Below, in pieces: positions 7,095-14,456 of a stretch of DNA of 40,904 nucleotides. Location: assembly GCA_944388735.1 (NCBI GenBank), contig CALXJX010000010.1, positions 1 through 40,904 on the forward strand, in the 5' to 3' direction. The stretch is from an uncultured Clostridia bacterium (GTDB lineage: Bacteria; Bacillota; Clostridia; TANB77; CAG-508). Numbering within the stretch: the first letter of the stretch is position 1; every line of letters starts with the position of its first letter. Position numbers and translations under genes: made by a program. A model generated the notes under the pieces. That model was not told where the DNA came from. It made no database searches and saw only the letters and a list, made by a program, of their open reading frames with translations.

Positions 7095-7649
7095 TTATCT
7101 TTTTATTTTATCTTCTTTTAGTTTGTCTTTTGTTGGATTTTTATCCATTAATTTTTTTTGTAATTTTTTTACGGCTCTTGATTTTCTGTTTCTTGTCGTG
7201 CTTTCTGGCTCTTTCAGTATTTTGCTTATTTCTTTCGTAGTAAGTCTTTCCAAATAATACAATGTACATGTAATTCTCTCTTCATATTCTAAGTCTTTTA
7301 TAAGCAGGAAAAAATCCATATTACTTATGATTTTATTTTCATCACTGATTTGTAAATTAATTATACTTTCGTCGTATTCCATAAATGTATTCTTTTGTAT
7401 TTTTCTATATAATTTGTTGCATTTGTTAATTAGAATTTTAATAGTCCAAGTTTTAAAATATTTGGGTTCTTTTAATTTTTTTATAGATTTAAAAATTTGC
7501 ACAATTGTTTGTTGCACAGCTTCATTAATATCATCTTCACAAGATAATCTCGTTCTTGCAATTTTATATAAATCTTCTTCTATTGCAATAATAAGATCAG
7601 ACAAGGCTTGTGTATTACCTTTAATTGCTTCGACTATTAGTGCTTCCAT
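7095..7649 (-). CDS. ECF-type RNA polymerase sigma factor, paralogue 1
   Basis: This 184-residue sigma factor has region 2 (about 15-85: DLYKIARTRLSCEDDINEAVQQTIVQIFKS, KYFKTWTIKILINKC) and region 4 (about 115-165: YEERITCTLYYLERLTTKEISKILKEPESTTRNRKSRAVKKL, a helix-turn-helix). I chose the ATG at 7649, preceded by GGAGG; the upstream ATG at 7661 lies inside the ribosome site. It converges on the Spo0A-like gene 1 and diverges from gene 2. Unlike its paralogue at 10638-11165 it has no anti-sigma gene and carries a longer Lys-rich tail (KDKLKEDKIKR). Its own promoter carries the shared bipartite motif, which suggests autoregulation. Confidence 0.85.
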   Translation of the reverse strand: MEALIVEAIKGNTQALSDLIIAIEEDLYKIARTRLSCEDDINEAVQQTIVQIFKSIKKLKEPKYFKTWTIKILINKCNKLYRKIQKNTFMEYDESIINLQISDENKIISNMDFFLLIKDLEYEERITCTLYYLERLTTKEISKILKEPESTTRNRKSRAVKKLQKKLMDKNPTKDKLKEDKIKR

Positions 7650-7690
7650 TACTTCCTCCATTTTTTATATGTACATAAAATGATATCACT

Positions 7691-7723
7691 TATTAGAGTC
7701 TTTATTTTACTTTTTTTGTCTCA
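7691..7723 (-). promoter_or_regulatory. Shared bipartite promoter, copy P3
   Basis: On the minus strand TGAGACAAAA (7714-7723), 13 bases and GACTCTAATA (7691-7700). The leader downstream holds the palindromes TGATATCA and TATGTACATA, which are conserved in front of sigma paralogue 2. Confidence 0.75.
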
Positions 7724-7822
7724 GCTATTTTTTATATCTAATTTTATATTGTTATTATATATCTTACATTTTAAAGTATTTTTATGAATAATTATATATA
7801 AATAAATTTTATTTTAATTTTT

Positions 7823-7855
7823 TGAGACAAAACCAGACATTTTTCGACTCTAATA
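7823..7855 (+). promoter_or_regulatory. Shared bipartite promoter, copy P2
   Basis: TGAGACAAAA (7823-7832), 13 bases and GACTCTAATA (7846-7855), 23 bases in front of the second Spo0A-like gene. The 13 inner bases are nearly the same as in P1 (AGACATT..TTC). Confidence 0.75.
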
Positions 7856-7878
7856 ATTGTTAAGGAGGTATTACGATA

Positions 7879-8598
7879 ATGTATAATCTATTAATTATTG
7901 AAGATAACACTAAATATTTAAGGAATTTTATTAATATTATTTCTGATGAAATTCCTAAAGTTAAAATTAATCATGTTTCTTTTGGCGAGGAAAATTCTTT
8001 TAAAATTTTGGATAAGCAATCTATTGACTTGATTTTGCTTGACTTAAAGTCATCTAATTTAAATAGTTCTAATGTTTTAAAATATATTGATGAACATGGT
8101 TTGTATAAGTACAAAAATTCTATCATTGCTATATCTGCTGAATTGAATGTTCCTTATGTTTTAAAGTATGGTTCTTATCTTTTTTCTTATCATTTTGAAA
8201 ATTTTGATTATGATAGCATTATAGAAAGTTTAAGACTTTTAGTTGATGAGAAAGATAATTCTTTATTACTTTCAAATATTAAGAATAAAATTCATAATGA
8301 ATTGGAGTTTTTGGATTACAATTATTCGTATATTGGAACTACATATTTGGAAGAGGCTATTTTAGAACTTTATAAAATTAGGTTGGATTTTGATTCGTTC
8401 TTGTCACAAAATATTTATCCTATTGTGGCTCGAAAGAATAAAGAAGACGTTGATACTGTTTTTAATAATATTAGTCAAGCTACAAGTGTTATGTTGAAAG
8501 ATTGCGATGAATCTAAGTTATCAGAGTATTTACATTATGATAAGTTTTCTAAGCCTGATGCAAATGACATTATCCTTACTATTTTAAACAAATTATAG
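7879..8598 (+). CDS. Spo0A-like response regulator, paralogue 2
   Basis: This 239-residue protein is the same length as paralogue 1 and keeps its architecture: receiver with E8 D9 and D55 (LILLD), Ala in AISA, and a Spo0A-type C-terminus with GTTYLEEAILELY, NIYPIVARKNKED, TVFNNISQATSVML and FSKPDANDIILTILNKL. Where paralogue 1 has HFKD, this one has HFEN, so the conserved receiver Lys appears to be missing, which would be expected to weaken the phosphorylation switch. The start follows AAGGAGG. It is divergent from sigma paralogue 1 and converges with the sigma-2 operon. Whether it responds to the same kinase as paralogue 1 cannot be told from sequence. Confidence 0.82.
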   Translation: MYNLLIIEDNTKYLRNFINIISDEIPKVKINHVSFGEENSFKILDKQSIDLILLDLKSSNLNSSNVLKYIDEHGLYKYKNSIIAISAELNVPYVLKYGSYLFSYHFENFDYDSIIESLRLLVDEKDNSLLLSNIKNKIHNELEFLDYNYSYIGTTYLEEAILELYKIRLDFDSFLSQNIYPIVARKNKEDVDTVFNNISQATSVMLKDCDESKLSEYLHYDKFSKPDANDIILTILNKL

Positions 8599-8607
8599 GT
8601 TTGTTTT

Positions 8608-8645
8608 TCAAGATTTTCTTTTATTTGAAAATCTTGATTTTTTTG
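8608..8645 (+). terminator. Rho-independent terminator after Spo0A-like paralogue 2
   Basis: TCAAGATTTTC (8608-8618) pairs with GAAAATCTTGA (8627-8637), followed by eight T residues. Confidence 0.85.
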
Positions 8646-8723
8646 TTTTTTTGATTTCTTTATTTAAAAAGTCTTTTTGCTTTTTGTTTCTATTGCTTTA
8701 TTTTGTTTTTTATATATTAAAAA

Positions 8724-8744
8724 CTCCCCTATTATCTAGGGGAG
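8724..8744 (-). terminator. Rho-independent terminator of the secreted-protein gene
   Basis: CTCCCCTA (8724-8731) and TAGGGGAG (8737-8744) form a GC-rich stem with a five-base loop, followed on the minus strand by TTTTTAATAT. Confidence 0.85.
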
Positions 8745-8783
8745 AAAAACTAGGGAGTGGGTTGCTAGTTAATTATTTTTTGT

Positions 8784-9296
8784 TTAATTAGTTACAACTG
8801 AAGTAAAATTTTGTATATAGGCACTTCGATAATTTCCGTTTGAAGCTCCAGATGAACTAGCATCAAAGAAAAATTGAATTCTTCTTCCAGCATATCCCAA
8901 GTCAAAAGATGGATAAGCATAAGTTGTCGCTCCTCTTTCAACAGTTCCTTGATATGAACCTATAACAGCTCCTGTATATGCATCCCGTATCTGGACTGTA
9001 AGTCTGATTCCTCCTAGACCTTGATCCGATGATGCAACAGAATATGCTAATACTAGTTGCATATACCTGCCCGCTACTGTTTTTACTGGTGTTAAATTCG
9101 TATTTCTAAATGTAAATGCACCAATAGAATAATATCCTATTGGTAATGTCTCTTCACCAGCTCTCGGTTTTATGCTTTCTACTGCTGGCTCATTCTTTTC
9201 AGCCGCAAAAACGTTGTTTGCTGAAAACATTGTACTTGTAAGCATTACTGTTGCAAGTAAAATACCTAAAAATCTTTTTCTCCGCTTAGTGTTCAT
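8784..9296 (-). CDS. Secreted protein of unknown function next to the anti-sigma gene
   Basis: This 170-residue protein has a classical signal peptide (basic MNTKRRKRFL, a hydrophobic core, cleavage near NVFA-AEK). The mature part of about 135 residues is rich in Tyr, Ser, Gly and Thr and alternates hydrophobic residues as in a beta-sandwich (GRYMQLVLAYSVA, GIRLTVQIRDAYTGAVIGSYQGTV, RRIQFFFDASSSG). There are no Cys residues and no anchor, so it is probably released. I do not recognise the family. It lies downstream of the anti-sigma gene but has AAGGAGG and a 152-base gap with its own inverted repeat, so it is probably transcribed separately. It could be a product or a signal of the sigma system. 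Confidence 0.75.
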   Translation of the reverse strand: MNTKRRKRFLGILLATVMLTSTMFSANNVFAAEKNEPAVESIKPRAGEETLPIGYYSIGAFTFRNTNLTPVKTVAGRYMQLVLAYSVASSDQGLGGIRLTVQIRDAYTGAVIGSYQGTVERGATTYAYPSFDLGYAGRRIQFFFDASSSGASNGNYRSAYIQNFTSVVTN

Positions 9297-9330
9297 TTTT
9301 TCCTCCTTTTTATAAAATCCCTAGTTTTTC

Positions 9331-9362
9331 ATATCTAAAATCAAATGGCTTGATTTAGATAT
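9331..9362. promoter_or_regulatory. Inverted repeat in front of the secreted-protein gene
   Basis: ATATCTAAAATCAA and TTGATTTAGATAT pair around ATGGC with one bulged A. It lies about 35 bases upstream of the gene and could be an operator or a terminator for the anti-sigma gene, since T-rich DNA follows on neither side decisively. Confidence 0.45.
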
Positions 9363-9448
9363 CTTATAAATGTTTACTTTTTTATATTTTATTTTGTTTT
9401 ATGTCTACCTTTATAAAAAAGGAAAAAAGGGAAATTTTCATACTATGC

Positions 9449-10648
9449 TTATTTGTCTCTTCTTTCTAATTCAATAACTACATCTCTTGTTTCATTCGGA
9501 AAATTCAATGTAAAATTTATTTTTAAATTATTTGTTATATCATATTTGGTAAAGTTAAAAATTTTATAATATATAAAATCTCCTGACATTGTGTATTCAG
9601 TTCTAGCTTTATCCATATATATTGTTGACACTGTATATTGGTTTCTATTATCATCTTCTATATATTCGTTAATCGCAAAGCCTTTGTTTTTCTCTATTTC
9701 ACTGCAATACCATTCATACATTTTTTTATTTTTTTCTCTTTTTACATCCTCTGTATCAGATTCATTATAAACTGGATCTACTTTAGTATGAAATGCAAAT
9801 GTTGTTCCTGTATTTTTAACACTAAATTCGTCAATATAAATATCATCATAATTACAACTTTTTATTGTATAAACAATTTCTTCTCTATTATAAAATTTAT
9901 CTGGAACATCCAATGCTAATTTCCAGTTTCCTATTACAAAAATATTGTTATTTTCATTGTTTTGTTTTAAAATTCCTATCTTTTCAAAATTTATCTTCAT
10001 TTTTTCGCTTTTTGGATATTTATCTCCTTGTAAATTGCATACAACTTCTATCGAGTTTGTTTCTTCATTTTTACTTCTTATAAAATTATTAATACCACTG
10101 TTAATATAATTTTCGTTAAAGATTTTATATTCATAATTCATATTACTTTCTGCACAAAAATCAGTAAGCATTTCTTTATCTCCACAATAAAGGATTCTAT
10201 TTTCTTCGTCTGTAATTAATAAATCGGGAATCGTAACATCTAATATCTCACTAACATTAACATTATCACCAAACTTTATATCCAAAGTAAAACTCAAATT
10301 ATAATCATCCATTAAAAAATTCTCTACTCTAGCATCTGTTCCATTTGAACTTATATACTCCATATCGGGTTCTTCTATATATCCATTTTCGATTGCAGTA
10401 TCAATACTTTTGCTGTTATCAAAAAAATAATTTATCCATTTAGAAATATCTTTTGCATATACAAAAGAGGTAACAAGTACAACACAAGCACAACTTGTAG
10501 CCAAAGTCCTTATAGCTTTTAGTTTTATAGATTTCTTTCTTTTTTGTTCTCGTAAAGTTGTTCTAACCATATTTTGATAAGAATGACTCAATTCTATATG
10601 TTGCGAAAAGGCATCTTTCAGCTTATTTTCAAAGTCTTCATCCTTCAT
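9449..10648 (-). CDS. Membrane anti-sigma factor, DUF4179-like
   Basis: This 399-residue protein has a short cytoplasmic N-terminus (about residues 1-45, with charged MKDEDFENKLKDAFSQH and a basic stretch REQKRKKSIKLKA), one membrane helix (about 47-65, TLATSCACVVLVTSFVYA), then an extracellular part of about 330 residues rich in Asn, Glu and Tyr. This layout, directly after an ECF sigma gene, is that of the DUF4179 anti-sigma family. The gene overlaps the end of sigma paralogue 2 by 11 bases, so translation is probably coupled. It would hold the sigma factor at the membrane until an external signal acts. Sigma paralogue 1 has no such partner nearby, so one anti-sigma factor may serve both. 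Confidence 0.82.
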   Translation of the reverse strand: MKDEDFENKLKDAFSQHIELSHSYQNMVRTTLREQKRKKSIKLKAIRTLATSCACVVLVTSFVYAKDISKWINYFFDNSKSIDTAIENGYIEEPDMEYISSNGTDARVENFLMDDYNLSFTLDIKFGDNVNVSEILDVTIPDLLITDEENRILYCGDKEMLTDFCAESNMNYEYKIFNENYINSGINNFIRSKNEETNSIEVVCNLQGDKYPKSEKMKINFEKIGILKQNNENNNIFVIGNWKLALDVPDKFYNREEIVYTIKSCNYDDIYIDEFSVKNTGTTFAFHTKVDPVYNESDTEDVKREKNKKMYEWYCSEIEKNKGFAINEYIEDDNRNQYTVSTIYMDKARTEYTMSGDFIYYKIFNFTKYDITNNLKINFTLNFPNETRDVVIELERRDK

Positions 10649-11165
10649 TAAGAACTCCTCCTTCGAATATATTTTTTAATTTTCCCACAGCTCTTGCTTT
10701 TCTGTTTCTAACTGTGCTTTCAGGCTCTTTTAAAATCTTACTAATTTCTTTTGTGGTTAAACCTTCTACATAATACAATGTAAATGTAATTCTTTCTTTG
10801 TAATTCAAATTTTTTATAATATTATAAAAATCCATGTTACTAACAATCTTTTCCTCATCATTAAATTCCACATTAATTACATTTTCATCGTACTCTATAA
10901 AACTATTCTTTTGTGACATCATATAAATTTTATTACACTTGTTAATTAAAATTTTAATAATCCAAGTCTTAAAATATCGAGGTTCTTTTAAATTTTTTAT
11001 TGATTTAAAAGTTTGTATAATTGTTTGTTGAACAGCCTCATTAATATCATCTTCACATTCAAATCTAGTTCTTGCTATTTTATACAAATCCTCCTCAATT
11101 GAAATAATAAGCTCAGAAAAAGCTTCTTCATCACCATTAATTGCTGCAGCTACTAGTGATTCCAT
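10638..11165 (-). CDS. ECF-type RNA polymerase sigma factor, paralogue 2
   Basis: This 175-residue sigma factor is closely similar to the one at 7095-7649 in regions 2 and 4 (DLYKIARTRFECEDDINEAVQQTI; YKERITFTLYYVEGLTTKEISKILKEPESTVRNRKARAVGKL). I chose the ATG at 11165, preceded by GTGGAGG; the upstream GTG is part of that site. It overlaps the anti-sigma gene by 11 bases. The promoter in front carries the shared bipartite motif, and the leader carries the same palindromes as paralogue 1. The conservation of both promoter and leader suggests that the two sigma genes are under the same, probably self-activating, control. Confidence 0.88.
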   Translation of the reverse strand: MESLVAAAINGDEEAFSELIISIEEDLYKIARTRFECEDDINEAVQQTIIQTFKSIKNLKEPRYFKTWIIKILINKCNKIYMMSQKNSFIEYDENVINVEFNDEEKIVSNMDFYNIIKNLNYKERITFTLYYVEGLTTKEISKILKEPESTVRNRKARAVGKLKNIFEGGVLNEG

Positions 11166-11206
11166 TTGTTCCTCCACCTTTTATATGTACATATATTGAT
11201 ATCACT

Positions 11207-11239
11207 TATTAGAGTCTTTATTTTACTCTTTTTGTCTCA
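11207..11239 (-). promoter_or_regulatory. Shared bipartite promoter, copy P4
   Basis: On the minus strand TGAGACAAAA (11230-11239), 13 bases and GACTCTAATA (11207-11216). The inner 13 bases match P3 at nearly every position. Confidence 0.75.
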
Positions 11240-11286
11240 GGTATTTTTAAATATCTTAAAATATATATTTATACTCCTTTTATACA

Positions 11287-11393
11287 CTTATAATTAATAT
11301 ATTTCAAGTTTTAATCTTATAATTAATTCGATAGTTTCAATGCGTCAGATTTTATATTTTTGTATTAGCTGTAATTTTAAGCTTATAATTAAT
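11287..11393. repeat. Three 12-bp direct repeats in the sigma-2 upstream gap
   Basis: CTTATAATTAAT occurs exactly at 11287-11298, 11316-11327 and 11382-11393. The gap from 11240 to 11442 holds no gene that I can see. The repeats may be chance in AT-rich DNA or regulator sites. Confidence 0.4.
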
Positions 11394-11442
11394 TCTATAA
11401 TTGTAAACTATTATCATCTGTAAGCTATTGTTCTATATTTAC

Positions 11443-11505
11443 AAATGAACCTGTCCCTAATGACAAAAAATTGCCAAACGAACCCGTCCCTAATGGCAAT
11501 TTTTT
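11443..11505 (-). repeat. REP-like repeat pair, cluster C1
   Basis: Two units of the family GCCATTAGGGACGGGTTCG..TTTGGC lie in minus orientation: a good copy at 11472-11505 and a diverged copy at 11443-11471. The T-run after each unit means that it could also act as a terminator for the deaminase gene. Confidence 0.75.
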
Positions 11506-11509
11506 ATCT

Positions 11510-14011
11510 TTAATCTCCAATCTCTGGATTATCTTTTAATATTTTATCAACTATATTCTCTTTAAAATTAAAAGGAATAACATAGCCTTCTAATGATTTA
11601 GCCTTGTCATTTAATGCAGGTGTCTCTTCATTTACATATATCTTTGATTTACCCTTACCGTTTTTGGCTTCTTGTACTAAATTTGATACTGGTGAATTTC
11701 CGTCAAAAGCCATAACAACTGATTTTCTTCTTTCAAAAATTTCGTAATTAAAGCTTTTGTATATTCCCATTTCATCGCTTTCAATCGAAATTCTAATTCC
11801 ATTTAAATCATCTGATAATAATTGTTTAGTATCTTCTTCTGATATCATTTTTGGTATGATTGCATCAATTTCAAATTTTTTATTTAATTTTTTACTGATA
11901 TCTACAATTGCTTTTTCATATCCTTGCATTTTATGACCTATCACAAAATATGCCTTTTTAGAATTAACTCTTTGAATTAGTTCTTTTAAAATATTTTTTC
12001 CTTCCTCTGTAATTTTAGTAACTCTTCCTTTTTTATTAAAGCTTCCCCCTGCAATAATAATTGGAACCTTATCTATTGGAAGTTGTTTTACTTTTTGTTT
12101 TAATACTTTTTCCGCTTCTATATTAGTATTAATTCTCATTGGCAAATTATTATATTTACTTTTCTCATGATTTTCTCTTTCTAAATCTGTTAAAGCTTGA
12201 TAAATTGTTTTTCCATTTAAAAATTTCTCAAAACTTTTTTGTTTTTCTTCAAAATATTCTTCATTCTTTTTTATAATTTCTTCTTCTACGGCTCTCATCT
12301 TAGCAAATTCTTCATCAGTTATACCTAATAAATTAGATAAAGCTAGCTGTTCGTCAATAGTGTCTGTTCCATAAGCTCCACATCCATCTGTTCCTTGAAC
12401 ACATCTTATATTATTTTTTAAATATATTTTTAGTGGATGTTTTTCTAGATTATTTAAATTGTTCAATCTTACATTTGAAGTTAATTGAAACTCAAGTGTA
12501 ATATTGTTTTCTTTCATTTCTTTTATAAGTCTTTTTCCTTCCTCACTATTTAAATCTGCTGTATATAATCCATGACCTAGTCTAACTCTTGGCATTTGTT
12601 GTCCTGGTTTTAAAGATTTCTTTACACATTCAATTGATTTTGCTACATTATCTCTTAAGCTATCATTTTCTCCTGCATGAATCCTTATTGTAAAATTTGG
12701 ATCTTGTTCGTAAACATATTCCACTAACTCTTGAATTGCTGGTTTTAAATCTGTTATATCATTTATCTCTTCACCTATAAAATCACTGCCAACTATATAT
12801 GGACTTTTGGCAACTGCTTTTAATACATCTAAATTTTCTCTCAAATAGTTTCCACCTATAATTTGGTCTTTAATAATTGTTAAAGGAATTCTTCTTAAGC
12901 CTACTAAAAATCTTATCTTTACACCTGTCTCTTTTTCTATTTCAGGCAATATTTGATGTAACTCTTCTATAAGTTTTATTGCTGGTCCATTAGCTTTTGC
13001 TAAATCTGTATCTGTTATTTCAACATATTGAATTCCTTGTCTTTTATATTCTCTTGCAATCCATAAAAGTTTATCCTGTCTTAATGTTATATTTTTAAAT
13101 TTTGTATTTTCATCATCTTTTAACATAGTTATTATCATATTCTTTATATCTTGTTCTGGTATTTGGTTAATTTTGTCTATACTTAATTCTATTTTGTCTT
13201 CTACTTGAATTCCCTTACAAAAAACATATCTATAAATGTATAATTTTTCTAGGTTTGTAAAAACAGCTTGTCCGTCTTTTAATATTGCTAGACTAGTTCT
13301 AATTTTTGAAATATTATATTCTGCATTTTCAAGATTATTTAGAATAAAATCTGCAAAATTAATAAAAGTATTATCGTCAATTTTTCTAGTTAGATATTTT
13401 CCTGTTAATTCTGAATTTTCAAATAGTTTTTCTACATTTTTTCTATCATTTAATATTTTTTCTTCTTGCTTTTTTGACATCTTTAAATTTAATTTTTTTA
13501 TATAATATAACGGATATCTTAATTGGTGTTTTATTCCTAATGCTATTAGTGCATCTGGTGATAAATTTGCATTATTATGTGTATGTAAATCTGTTCTAAA
13601 TTTAGACTTTTTTAATATGTATGATTTAACAATTGTCTTTTCGATTGGTATTTTATAATCTTTAGTCTGTGACATTAAAGTCTTTGTTATAGCTGGTATT
13701 TTTGCTTTTATTTCTATTCTTCCATCTTCATATATATTTGCAATTTTAATACCACCAAGTCTAAAGATGTATACAATTTCATTATCTCCATTTATACTTG
13801 CTGGTAATACTCCTTTTATAACTTTCATATCATTTTCATTTTTTACTGTGTCTACATCACATAACTTTGCTAAATTTGTGATTAAATTTCCTGTGTTATG
13901 ATTCGGAGTTTCTAAAACATATTCTATTTCATCTTCATTTTTGCGATATAAATTTACTATTATATCTTTTTCTTTGTCTAAATAAAATTTATTGAATAAA
14001 TCTTTCTTCAT
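11510..14011 (-). CDS. Adenosine-deaminase-like protein with a fused Rossmann-like C-terminus
   Basis: This 833-residue cytoplasmic protein carries the zinc-site motifs of the adenosine deaminase family: DLHTH near residue 141, HAGEN near 444, LGHG near 480 and GTDGCG near 542, with TSNVRL between. Classical deaminases have about 330-360 residues, so this one is more than twice the length. About 135 residues precede the first motif, about 130 extra residues are inserted after it, and a C-terminal domain (about 645-833) starts with VPIIIAGGSF, contains AYFVIGHKMQGYEKA and ends with MAFDGNSPVSNLVQEAKNGK, which looks like a nucleotide-binding Rossmann fold of the SLOG type (low confidence). All metal-binding motifs are kept, so activity on a purine substrate is likely. 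It is bracketed by inverted REP-like clusters. Confidence 0.8.
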   Translation of the reverse strand: MKKDLFNKFYLDKEKDIIVNLYRKNEDEIEYVLETPNHNTGNLITNLAKLCDVDTVKNENDMKVIKGVLPASINGDNEIVYIFRLGGIKIANIYEDGRIEIKAKIPAITKTLMSQTKDYKIPIEKTIVKSYILKKSKFRTDLHTHNNANLSPDALIALGIKHQLRYPLYYIKKLNLKMSKKQEEKILNDRKNVEKLFENSELTGKYLTRKIDDNTFINFADFILNNLENAEYNISKIRTSLAILKDGQAVFTNLEKLYIYRYVFCKGIQVEDKIELSIDKINQIPEQDIKNMIITMLKDDENTKFKNITLRQDKLLWIAREYKRQGIQYVEITDTDLAKANGPAIKLIEELHQILPEIEKETGVKIRFLVGLRRIPLTIIKDQIIGGNYLRENLDVLKAVAKSPYIVGSDFIGEEINDITDLKPAIQELVEYVYEQDPNFTIRIHAGENDSLRDNVAKSIECVKKSLKPGQQMPRVRLGHGLYTADLNSEEGKRLIKEMKENNITLEFQLTSNVRLNNLNNLEKHPLKIYLKNNIRCVQGTDGCGAYGTDTIDEQLALSNLLGITDEEFAKMRAVEEEIIKKNEEYFEEKQKSFEKFLNGKTIYQALTDLERENHEKSKYNNLPMRINTNIEAEKVLKQKVKQLPIDKVPIIIAGGSFNKKGRVTKITEEGKNILKELIQRVNSKKAYFVIGHKMQGYEKAIVDISKKLNKKFEIDAIIPKMISEEDTKQLLSDDLNGIRISIESDEMGIYKSFNYEIFERRKSVVMAFDGNSPVSNLVQEAKNGKGKSKIYVNEETPALNDKAKSLEGYVIPFNFKENIVDKILKDNPEIGD

Positions 14012-14129
14012 TTTTATTTCAATCCCTTCTTCCTACATTTTCTCCTCTTCACAACTCTTTTATGAATAATAATTAAACATAATTATATCATAAATTTTTA
14101 AAGCTTTCAATATTTATGTTAACTTTTTT

Positions 14130-14290
14130 GCCGTTAGGGACGGGTTCGTTTGGCAATTTTTTGCCACTAGGGACAGGTTCATTTAGTATTTTTTTGCATC
14201 AAAGATAAGTTCATTTGGTATTTTTTTACATCAGGGATAAGTTCCTTTGGCATTTTTTGGCAATTTTGTGGAGTCCGGGCAGGTTAGATT
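14130..14290 (+). repeat. REP-like tandem array, cluster C2
   Basis: Four units of 32-33 bp follow one another (14130-14162, 14163-14195, 14196-14227, 14228-14259) with a decayed fifth after them. Unit 1 is closest to the family form and later units drift. The orientation is opposite to cluster C1 across the deaminase gene. Confidence 0.8.
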
Positions 14291-14310
14291 CTCTAAAATT
14301 TTATTAAATC

Positions 14311-14456
14311 GCAGAAGACTTTGAAAGTTCAGAAGAAGTATATGAAATAACAACAGACCCATCAGTTTTTTCGCAAGTTAGAGAAAACTTGAAGAAGCAG
14401 GACTAGAATTTTTAGAAACAGATATCCAAATGATACCAACAACAATTAAAGTTTAA
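14311..14456 (+). pseudogene. Remnant of a YebC/PmpR-family regulator (3' end only)
   Basis: The plus strand encodes AEDFESSEEVYEITTDPSVF then, after a one-base deletion in a run of A near 14383, LEEAGLEFLETDIQMIPTT and IKV before a stop. This matches the end of YebC proteins (AED..EE...EI.T.P..F..VR..LE.AGIE......MIP). The 5' four-fifths of the gene are missing, and the REP-like array lies directly upstream. The last four bases overlap the end of the guanine deaminase gene. Confidence 0.8.

Noticed and set aside
6253-8598. True Spo0A genes
   Set aside because: The C-termini follow the Spo0A pattern, but the recognition helix is not conserved and two copies lie together; they are paralogues of unknown target.
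11510-14011. A complete RADAR defence system
   Set aside because: Only a deaminase-like gene is present; there is no adjacent ATPase of the RdrA type.
14130-14290. CRISPR array
   Set aside because: The units are directly adjacent with no spacers and drift from one to the next; they belong to the REP-like family also found as palindromes elsewhere.
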